Shown: piece after piece, positions 54,776 to 64,000 of the stretch
Layout: each line of letters begins with the position of its first letter
Position numbering within the stretch: the stretch's first letter is position 1
NCBI GenBank assembly: GCA_022495995.1
Contig: JAFEMH010007517.1
Coordinates: 1 to 64,000, forward strand
Source of the DNA: Adenophora triphylla var. japonica
Taxonomy: Eukaryota; Streptophyta; Magnoliopsida; Asterales; Campanulaceae
Direction of reading: 5' to 3'
DNA length: 64,000 bases
Made by a program: the position numbers and the translations under genes
Notes under the pieces: model-generated
What the model saw: the letters and a program-made list of their open reading frames with translations, nothing else
Databases searched by the model: none
What the model was told of the DNA's origin: nothing

Positions 54776-55790
54776 CTATTTCTCAAGAAACAAATCGTAT
54801 AGAGCAAACAAACATTTTGTTCTCTTTGTGATTGTAAAATCAATATCCGAAAATAACCTTGTCATATTTGGTGCTAACTTATAAGAGACAAGTCTCTTTA
54901 CATAAGATTCGCAACCCCAAATCTTCATGAAAGACAAACTAAGTTTTCTTCCATGCCACATCTCATGTGGAGCCTTAGGAACCGATTTAGTAGGGACTCG
55001 ATTCAGTGTAACCGCATTATTTCTAATGCATATCCTCAAAAGGAAATAGGAAATAGGAAAGTCTGATTGACACATCATCGAACGAACCATGTCCTACAAT
55101 GTTCAATTCCTCCTTTCAGACACACCATTCATAGTGGTGTTCAGTGTGGAGTCAACTCTTGAAACAATTTCATAGTTTTGAGATGATTGTCAAACTCTTG
55201 GCTCAAATATTCATCACCTCGATCTAATCGAAGTACTTAACAGTTTTGCCAGGTTGTTTTGTACTTCATCTTTGAAATGTTCAAAACATCTCAAACGATT
55301 CACCTTCGGATTTCTTCAGATAGACATAGTCATATCTAGATAAGTCTTTAGTGAAATGTGATGAAATACCGAAGTCTTCCCCTAGCAATGCTACTTAATG
55401 GTCCACATACATCTCATGTATAATGACCAAAAAGTCACTAGCCCTCCCACTACTTTAGTGTAGGGTGGTTTGGTCGATAATCCCAATAAATAAGATCCAA
55501 ATTCCTCAAATGATTCATGGTCATATGAGTCTAAAAGTCCATGTTAATGGAGTTTAGATATATGTTTCTTATTTATTTGACCAAGCCGGCAATGCCATAT
55601 GAACGCTTTGTTCATATTGTTCGGTTTAGATTTCCCATTTATATTATAGATATCTTCAATATTATTTTGTTTCTCATCATCAAGGATATGAAGACCATTT
55701 AATGACATATGCATTACAATAAGGCATATTATTAAATAAATATAAAACTTCTTATTGAAAATAAGAAAATTATATCCTTCATCATCCATT
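54776..55790 (-). pseudogene. pol: Copia integrase region of element F
   Basis: A gag-pre-integrase segment near 55545-55640 (NKAFIWHCRLGQINKKHISK, the H..H pair of the zinc domain) and the end of integrase near 54880-55030 (LNRVPTKSVPKAPHEMWHGR then KLSLSFMKIWGCESYVK). The catalytic core between them is broken. Confidence 0.75.
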
Positions 55791-55959
55791 TATGAAACGG
55801 AAATAATACTCCTACTCAAATCCGGAACGTAGTCATACTTGTTCAAAACAAGTACTACTTCACAAGGCAAAGTGACTTCATAAGTCCCTTATGGCTAATG
55901 TTGCAACTCTTGCTCCATTCCCATGCTTAGGTTTAATTTACCTTATTTGAGTAGCTTTC

Positions 55960-56200
55960 TATTCTTTGTTCCTTGCACATTTAAACAAATGTGGGATCCA
56001 ATCCTGTATCATATACCCAAGAACAAGAAGTCGAAAGGAAAATATCTATCATATGGATACTTGAAGTAGTAGCAATCATATTGCCCTTCTTCACCTTTTA
56101 GGCCTTCCTAATAAGCCTTGCAACTTTGCTTCCAATGACAATCTTATTGCAATGATAGCAAAATGCATCCTTTTGAGACACTTTGGGTTTAGCCTCTTCG
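55960..56200 (-). pseudogene. Copia protease and zinc-knuckle remnant of element F
   Basis: SWVYDTGLDPTF near 55985-56020 holds the D-T-G active-site triplet of copia protease. Upstream, KDAFCYHCNK near 56130-56170 is what remains of the nucleocapsid knuckle. Confidence 0.55.
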
Positions 56201-56833
56201 GCTATGACAACATTTGTCCTAGGTTTAGCAATTTTTTGCTTTTCCTTCTTTTCCTTCCTTTATGAACCCTTTTCTTGTGTCAACCATTAACACAATTTGC
56301 GGATTGCTCCTTCTTTCATCTCATGAATTAAGAGCCTTCACCACAACATATATCTTTTGCCTAGCATGCACTTGGAACATTTCCCCTTTTGCGTTATGCT
56401 AGAACGGAAGAATAGTTGTCATGTACTCAAGGTTCTTCACAAGAGCCTTTAAACATGATGGCAATTACAAGGCAAGCAATATTGTCAGAATCATCAATAT
56501 GTTTCTAATGTTGCTTCCTTATTTGCCCTTTGCAACATTTGCAGTGGGTTCAGTAGGAACGGATTCGTCAAGAACGTACACATTTACCCAAGAACCATTC
56601 TTTAGGCTTCTGATCCAATCAAAATTAAATGTATCGTTCCTTTCGAACTTCGTCCTTCATAAGGACGAATCGCAATTATCATTATGTAATGCTACTTCTA
56701 CAACAAAATATACAAATTATATGAACACATATCAATATCAACACATTTATCATTTAAGAGAAAATAATGTATTTTACAAATACTCCCACTAAATCATACA
56801 CCTTCTAATGCTAATGTATCATATGCATTTAAT

Positions 56834-57041
56834 GGGCTAAGATCCAACTTTAATTTAATCTCAAGTACGCTATGGCGCACCGCTCAAGATTAAACTAATT
56901 AGGTAGAAAACATCAATCATATCGTATATGACTCTTAGGGCTAAGATCCAACTTTAATTTAATCTCAAGTACGCTATGGCGCACCGCTCAAGATTAAACT
57001 AATTAGGTAGAAAACATCAATCATATCGTATATGACTCTTA
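56834..57041. repeat. 104 bp tandem duplication in element F
   Basis: Two consecutive, apparently identical copies starting GGGCTAAGATCCAACTTTAA and ending GTATATGACTCTTA (56834-56937 and 56938-57041). Confidence 0.95.
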
Positions 57042-57846
57042 TGAGATTTATTTAAGACATCATATGTCTAAGCATATTTTAATCTCATCTTATGCCTTGG
57101 GTCCAAAACCATTTTGATAACCCAATTAAGTTCATCCACTTTAAACGTATAGGAACCACCATTTCCTCATCTTGCTCGCAAACGGAATAGAATCAAAGCA
57201 CCTTGCTATGGCAAGCCCACCCAAAACTATCCGAGTGGTCTCAAGTGTTTAAATCATGGATTGGCATAAAGAACTTAAAAGTTAAATGAAGGTTCTTTAA
57301 GGTAGATTATAAGCATATCAACAAAGATAGTCATAATCGTGCACCAGTTAAGTTCCCAGGAAGATAGGTGAGCCACAAGGACTACTTAAGTACCAACTCT
57401 TCCTTAGACAGAACTCTCCTAGTCATGCACAATTAGAAATCAACTCTGATTTGGCAACATAACCACTACCTTTTATAAACAATTAGTTTCCTTTTAAAAT
57501 TTCGCGTAATTATGACTTGTTTCCATAAACAATCATAAAATCCAAAATTTACAATGTCTAAATCTAAACATATTAGGAAACTATAAATCAATGTTTCAAC
57601 TAAACATTTAATAAAATTCTTAACACTTAAGAACAATTAATTCATGCATCGCAACAATTAATAAAACACATTTGAATTAATTAAGCATGCATCATAAACA
57701 ATGAATTAATCTAGCATAGCCCTATAAATTTTATTTCCGTAAATTTATAGCATCCAGATTAAGACATAAAACATCTCAGTATTGCAAACACAATCATAGA
57801 TTAGCGTAAAAATTAAACAAACCGATTCTCGCCAGATTTGGCTTAT

Positions 57847-57942
57847 TATGTCGCGTGACATAACTAGGGCTAGTTATGTCGCGTGACATAACTGGCCGAT
57901 TACTAGATTTCCTCCTCGTGGCCTACTATGTCGCACGACATA
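57847..57942. repeat. Three palindromic CpG motifs in the leader of element F
   Basis: TATGTCGCGTGACATA at 57847-57862 and 57875-57890 and TATGTCGCACGACATA at 57927-57942. The same motif occurs in both LTRs. Confidence 0.9.
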
Positions 57943-58170
57943 GGTAGCCGTCTTGCAGGATTTTCCGTATTTCAATCAATTCAGATTACATGCAATTAAA
58001 TCATATAAAACAGCCCTTTTACAGATTTAATTCATCATAATTCGAAAACGATTTTCATATTGTTTCACATAAACAATCAAACTTCTATCGCATACAAAAA
58101 CATGCAACGAACATATAAACAATTTATATAATCATTCTAGCATGTTAATTCAAACTTAACCATACGAACG

Positions 58171-58185
58171 GGGCTCTGATACCAC
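58171..58185 (-). other. Primer binding site of element F
   Basis: The minus strand reads GTGGTATCAGAGCCC next to the LTR. TGGTATCAGAGC is the initiator-Met tRNA site typical of plant copia elements. Confidence 0.95.
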
Positions 58186-59575
58186 TGTTGGGTTTTATGG
58201 ATCCATGCGCAGCGGAATTAAGCATAAAATTAACACAAAACCCAAGCCCTAAGATCCGTTCTATACGATTAAATTGAATTGCTATGAGATAGAATTTACC
58301 AACCTAAATTGCTTTCCGATCTTGAGCTATCGAACGGATAATTATGTGATTCGTAATCACAAACTTTTGATCTTCAAATCTTCGAATCTTCAACTCCTTT
58401 GGATCTTCATATTTGAACTCTAGGTCTTTGATTTGTTTGAACAAAACTAAGACCCTCTTTTGTAATCCACACAAATATGAATGTCGAGAACAATTCTCGG
58501 GTTGGGAATTGCTAGATTCCTAAAACTTATGGAAGAATATTGAGAGTATTTTGTTATGATTTTCCTTGAAAATTTCGGCTAGACCATTAGGGTTTAATGC
58601 ACCTCTCATATTTATACTACTTTAGTATGAATATGTTTCCTAATCGAATTAGGAGATCAGCCGTCAAAACGCGTACGGTGGCTAGTTATGTCGCGTGACA
58701 TAAGTAGCCGTGGCTAGTTATGTCGCGTGACATAATTAGCCGCATACGTAACTTTCAATCATTCTTCCTTTTGTTCAACCAATTCATTCTATTTGTGTGT
58801 GACCCAATAGGATTGTATTATGTTGGCAATGAGTCCGATCATATCGATCCTCATAAGACATAAGCGGACTCTAGCAAGCCATTATGTCTACCCAAATAAC
58901 ACAACGTAAGAGTTCACGTTTCCAATGGTACACTTCCATTTTTCCCTTTGTCTCACGATGTTATATTGAACACAAGTCATGGTCCACGTCAACTTGTATT
59001 TGTTCAATGCTTTCTCGATCTTGAGTATAATGATAGTCCAATCATATTGGGGTGTGGCCACACGCTTTCATCATTATCACTCAACGAGGGGCCCAAGCAA
59101 AACATCTCTCTTTCGAGGGACAAATTCCATCTTGACTTATCATCCTTCCCATCATGAATCCGATCATGCCAAAGATAGCCTTTATAGATATCGTGTTAAG
59201 ATATCGTTTGACTAAAATCAAACATAACTTTTCATCATATGTAAGGTCATGATAATCTCAGGTCTAGGGACTAAATGAAGTGACCATATGAGATTTAATT
59301 ATGACATTTGACCATGACATAAATCTCATACTGTCAAGTCCAACCACTTGTTCTCTAACAAGTACTCATAATTTCAATGTGCATCTCTATGCATATAATC
59401 ATCATATGATTATCCATTGACAATTATACTAATTATTCTCTTAATAATCAGGGACGGAGATTATTACAATAAATATGCAAACTATATAATAATCAAATAA
59501 TAAACATAAACGATAAAGATGATACATAACGGTTTTCAGTTAAACATAACTAAAGCCTAGGGCATTACACCAACA
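58186..59575 (-). repeat. 5' LTR of element F (right on the plus strand)
   Basis: 1390 bp. On the minus strand TATAAATA is at 58609-58616. Upstream of it are two copies of TATGTCGCGTGACATA (58687-58702, 58719-58734), each inside a longer inverted repeat with GGCTA and TAGCC arms. Confidence 0.93.
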
Positions 59576-59580
59576 GCTTA
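59576..59580 (+). other. Target site duplication of element F, right copy (GCTTA)
   Basis: Identical to 51510-51514. Confidence 0.95.
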
Positions 59581-61040
<1,460 letters not shown>

Positions 61041-61206
61041 CACATTTTCAAGTCTTCACCGTACAGACCACAGACGAATGGTGATGTTGAGGCTGCCAAT
61101 AAGAACTTGGAAAGGATCATAAAGAAGATAGCCGAGCAAGGGAGATATTGGCCAGAGAAGCTACATTTAGCACTGTGGGGCTACCGCACTTCAATTCGGA
61201 CCGCTA
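61041..61206 (+). pseudogene. pol: Element D fragment 3: integrase continued
   Basis: HIFKSSPYRPQTNGDVEAAN then KNLERIIKKIAEQGRYWPEK and LHLALWGYRTSIRTA. It includes the third catalytic acid (E of DVEAANKNL). It is cut by the LTR of copia E after CGCTA. Confidence 0.88.
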
Positions 61207-61780
61207 TGTTGGGATGTGGAGTCAAAACCATGGATAAAGGAATTTGAACCGCGGTCGGAGGAGTTGGTGAGATCAAGGGAGTTCAAATCGTCGGAGCAGT
61301 TTCTGGTCAGGAGGGCGGCCGCGCTAGGGCTCAGAGCGGGCGCGCTAAAGTGTTGAACAAGGGCGCTGGTGGTTCTGGACATTAGCGCGGACGCGCACTT
61401 AGTGAGGGCGGCCGCGCTGGTCACGATTCTGGGCAGATTTGTTTCCTATTTTGATTAGATCTCCTCTTGCTTTGGTGATTCCTTTTGATAGTAATATTTG
61501 GAGAAGAAAGAAGATTACTTTCTTGAGTAGGAATTCGAATATTACTATGATTTGATTTATTGTTCCCTATAAATACATGTGATAGCCTAGAAACAAATTG
61601 TAACATCTGAAAATATTAGAGAGAATATTTTGGTTTGGTAGCGCCCCCGGACGTAGTTGTTGTTGCAACGAACCGGGTTAACAATTCTTGTGTGTTCCTT
61701 TGTGTGTGATTTACTTTTCGTGTGTGTTGCTCTTATTATTACTCTAAGCTTGGGCCATTCCGCTGCGTGAATTCACAACA
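61207..61780 (+). repeat. First LTR of element E
   Basis: TATA box TATAAATA at 61568-61575. In U3 (61311-61425) it has four GC-rich words of the type GCGGCCGCGC, GCGGGCGCGC and GCGCGGACGCGC. Very similar to 63415-63984. Confidence 0.95.
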
Positions 61781-61782
61781 AC

Positions 61783-61794
61783 TGGTATCAGAGC
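61783..61794 (+). other. Primer binding site of element E
   Basis: TGGTATCAGAGC, initiator-Met tRNA type, two bases after the LTR. Confidence 0.95.
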
Positions 61795-61834
61795 TTTTGG
61801 TTTTGTCGAATCATTGCTTGGGTTATCTTTTTCC

Positions 61835-62563
61835 ATGGATTTAAAGGGAGATTTGGAGGATGGTAATAAGGTGTTGATCGAAAAGTTTGATGGGACGGAT
61901 TTCAATTTTTGGAAGACACAAATCGAGGATGTTCTGTGGAACAAGGATTTGTATCTACCATTAAAAGAAAAGCCGGCGGACATAGAGGAAGCAAAATTCG
62001 AAATCTTGGTTCGGAAAGCTTTAGGGCTTGTTAGGCAAACGTTGACCAAGGATGTGGCGAAGATTTTTTTGGAGGCGAAGACTACCATGGAGATGTTAGA
62101 GATGTTGGCGAGCATGTACGAGGCACCATCGACGGCGAATAAAGCTCATCTAATGAGGAAGCTGTTGAACATAAGGATGGTGGAAGGCATGTCGGCAACA
62201 AAGCATATAAGTGAATTCAAATCTACTGCTACCCAACTATCTTCTGTGGCTGTTACTCTTGATGATGAGGTACTAGCGTTGATTTTACTTTATTCTTTAC
62301 CGGAAAGTTGGGATACGACTGCGATAGCAGTTAACGTTTCAATAGGAAAAATGAAGTTGAAGTTTTCGGATGTCGTTGATGTGATTCTTGGCGAAGAAAT
62401 TCGTAGGAAGAGCAAGGTTGAGACATCGGGGCTAGCACTAAATGTCGGTGAAATGAGTAAGGGTGGCAAGAAGGTGATTACTTGCTATGATTGTGGGGAG
62501 AAGGGGCACTTTAGGAGAAGTTGTCTGGCGGTCGAGCGGAGCGAAGGAATTGAATGTTGCTGA
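61835..62563 (+). CDS. gag: Copia Gag of element E
   Basis: 242 codons from the ATG at 61835 (MDLKGDLEDG); an earlier in-frame ATG at 61814 is possible but lacks the usual start. Contains KFDGTDFNFWKTQIEDVLWN (conserved N-terminal gag word), the UBN2-like middle MLEMLASMYEAPSTANKAHL and RKLLNIRMVEGMSATKHISE, LLYSLPESWD near codon 155-165, and the zinc knuckle CYDCGEKGHFRRSC (62483-62524). This would bind the element RNA in the particle. It is the only intact gag in the window. It runs out in a short different tail (ERSEGIECC), probably after a 1-base change, since protease follows in another frame. Confidence 0.9.
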   Translation: MDLKGDLEDGNKVLIEKFDGTDFNFWKTQIEDVLWNKDLYLPLKEKPADIEEAKFEILVRKALGLVRQTLTKDVAKIFLEAKTTMEMLEMLASMYEAPSTANKAHLMRKLLNIRMVEGMSATKHISEFKSTATQLSSVAVTLDDEVLALILLYSLPESWDTTAIAVNVSIGKMKLKFSDVVDVILGEEIRRKSKVETSGLALNVGEMSKGGKKVITCYDCGEKGHFRRSCLAVERSEGIECC

Positions 62564-62945
62564 GGAGATAGCGGATGCATTAATCTTGGGTGTGAGCAGT
62601 TCAACAGATTCGTGGGTTTTGGATTCGGGCTCGACGTTTCATTCATGCACCAGTGCAAAAAGAATGGAGCAGTACATTTCGGGTGATTTTGGGGTTGTTC
62701 GTTTGGGAAACAATAATCCTGTCAAAGTCATTGGAAAGGGGGTTGTTCGGGTCAAAGCAACGAATGGGACTGTTTTGCGGCTATGTGATGTGCGACATAT
62801 TCCGGATTTGAAGAGGAACTTAATTTCCATAAGGCAACTTGATAAGGAGGGTTGTGTGGTGACCTTCGGTTGTGGGACATGGAAGGCAAACCGCGGAGCT
62901 AGCTTGGTGGCTCGTGGCGGCGTGGAAAATATGTTGTATACCACA
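62530..62945 (+). pseudogene. pol: Copia protease and gag-pre-integrase start of element E
   Basis: In the frame shifted relative to gag: SWVLDSGSTFHSCTSAKRM with the active-site D-S-G at 62622-62630, then RVKATNGTVLRLCDVRHIPD and LKRNLISIRQLDKEGC. It is followed by the first strand of the gag-pre-integrase domain (FGCGTWKANRGASLVARGG, VENMLYTT). It stops being recognisable at about 62945; its frame runs to 63323. Confidence 0.85.
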
Positions 62946-63414
62946 TGCAACATGAGTCGTTGGGGGAAACGAAGGCGCATCCCAATGATGAATGGTGGTG
63001 GCCGAGATCGCCATGGTGGGAGAAATTTCACTAAACGGTATGTTGGTAGAAAATTGGGCAATGAAGTCGGTCGACGCGGAGCCAATTTGGCCAACATGGG
63101 AGCGGGATCTAGAACAGTGATGCGATGGGTTGCAAAGAACACACAAAGGTTCCAAGCTTGTGATTGTGTGGGGTACATGGATTCGCGCTGTTCAGGATCG
63201 ATAGTTAGCAAGCAAGTGAGCGGGGATGTGCAGGGAGGATCATTCGGAATGAAGACTCGGAGCATGGTAGAACCGACAGTTATGTTGAAGCGTAGCTCAG
63301 CTTCAACTCACTTGGATAACTAGACAAGAGGCCGGGCGCTACCAACGCAATAGCTGGCCACTGAAATTTGTTTCAAGAGAGGTATCATGGATGGTTTGTC
63401 TCCAGGTGGGAGAT
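62946..63414 (+). other. Remnant between protease and second LTR, element E
   Basis: The protease frame continues to 63323 but the protein (rich in Arg, Gly, Met) matches nothing I know. No integrase, RT or RNase H words are found in any frame. Most of pol, about 3 kb, is missing. The last bases hold the polypurine tract. Confidence 0.7.
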
Positions 63415-63984
63415 TGTTGGGATGTGGAGTCAAAACCATGGATAAAGGAATTTGAACCGCGGTCGGAGGAGTTGGTGAGATCAAGGGAGTACAAATCGTC
63501 GGAGCAGTTTCTGGTCAGGAGGGCGGCCGCGCTAGGGCTCGGGCGGGCGCGCCGGTGTTGAACAAGGGCGCTCGGTGGTTGGACATTAGCGCGGACGCGC
63601 ACTTAGTGAGGGCGGCCGCGCTGGTCACGATTCTGGGCAGATTTGTTTCCTATTTTGATTAGATCTCCTCTTGCTTTGGTGATTACTTTTGATAGTAATA
63701 TTTGGAGAAGAAAGAAGATTACTTTCTTGAGTAGGAATTCGAATATTACTATGATTTGATTTATTGTTCCCTATAAATACATGTGATAGCCTAGAAACAA
63801 ATTGTAACATCTAAAAATATTAGAGAGAATATTTTGGCTTGGTAGCTCCCCCGGACGTAGTTGTTGTTGCAACGAACCGGGTTAACAATTCTTGTGTGTT
63901 CCTTTGTGTGTGATTTACTTTTCGTGTGTGTTGCTCTTATTATTACTCTAAGCTTGGGCCATTCCGCTGTGTGAATTCACAACA
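63415..63984 (+). repeat. Second LTR of element E
   Basis: 570 bp with TATA at 63772-63779. It differs from the first LTR mainly by small indels in the GC-rich U3 block. Confidence 0.95.
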
Positions 63985-63986
63985 AC

Positions 63987-63998
63987 TGGTATCAGAGC
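63987..63998 (+). other. Primer binding site after the second LTR
   Basis: TGGTATCAGAGC again, followed by TT, exactly as at 61783-61796. Start of another copia E unit beyond the window. Confidence 0.9.
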
Positions 63999-64000
63999 TT

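Larger units (their letters stand above)
56200..58170 (-). other. Gag and leader region of element F, not resolvable
   Basis: No intact gag could be read. It holds a 104 bp tandem duplication (56834-57041) and, in the leader, three copies of a CpG palindrome (57847-57942). The rest is AT-rich with stops in all frames. Confidence 0.6.
51515..59575 (-). mobile_element. Element F: Ty1/copia LTR retrotransposon inserted in element D
   Basis: 8.06 kb. LTRs 51515-52965 and 58186-59575 start TGTTGGG and end CCAACA. The exact 5-bp duplication GCTTA flanks it. The primer site lies beside the right LTR, so the element reads on the minus strand, in agreement with protease, integrase, RT and RNase H from right to left. 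Coding frames carry many stops. Removing it joins RYHAY to IAELVGQF, restoring the frame of D. Confidence 0.95.
61207..63984 (+). mobile_element. Element E: short non-autonomous Ty1/copia element, tandem unit
   Basis: LTRs 61207-61780 (574 bp) and 63415-63984 (570 bp), TGTTGGG..CACAACA, with a 1634 bp internal region that holds gag and protease but no integrase, RT or RNase H. The purine-rich GGTGGGAGAT precedes the second LTR. After that LTR the sequence does not return to element D: it continues ACTGGTATCAGAGCTT, the same as after the first LTR, so a further internal unit begins at 63985. Confidence 0.9.

Overview
The window is plant nuclear DNA, from an angiosperm and probably a eudicot. 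It consists almost entirely of LTR retrotransposons stacked inside one another. The evidence is large Ty3/gypsy elements of the Tat lineage (integrase of that type and a second, archaeal-type RNase H), Ty1/copia elements with the initiator-Met primer site TGGTATCAGAGC, and a nuclear copy of part of the plastid psbB gene. I see no host gene, rRNA, tRNA or CRISPR array. Most coding sequence is broken by frameshifts and stops.

Left part (1-13900): element A, a Tat element. It has a 5' LTR of about 1.77 kb, a primer site, a long leader, a broken gag, two retropepsin-like modules 3 kb apart, a well-preserved reverse transcriptase, two RNases H and an integrase. It stops 75 bp after the integrase, where element C begins.

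Middle part (13901-51380): element C, another Tat element, whose 5' LTR is split by element B (14134-33266). The 5-bp target duplication ACAAG on both sides of B proves that insertion. B and C share a layout: LTR, primer site, leader, gag-pol on the plus strand, then two antisense genes (aORF2 and aORF1, minus strand), hypervariable minisatellites and the 3' LTR. aORF1 encodes a plant mobile domain (PMD) protein with introns. aORF2 resembles the related DUF7745/PMD-like family. B has lost reverse transcriptase, RNase H and half of integrase. C appears to have lost the gag core. The outer flanks of C do not match: it abuts element A on the left and a different gypsy element (D) on the right, which suggests recombination.

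The most interesting signal is regulatory. In B, a CpG palindrome (ATCCGCGCGGAT) sits about 20 bp upstream of the TATA box in the LTR and of TATA-like boxes before both antisense genes. In C, the same three positions carry a different palindrome (GCCGCACGGC and close variants). Each family therefore seems to have its own operator-like motif linking sense and antisense transcription.

Right part (51381-64000): fragments of gypsy pol D (RNase H and integrase), interrupted by copia element F (minus strand, exact 5-bp duplication GCTTA), by a piece of plastid psbB, and by a short non-autonomous copia element E that carries gag and protease only. Behind E's second LTR another primer site begins at once, so E is part of a tandem LTR-internal-LTR-internal arrangement that runs off the window.
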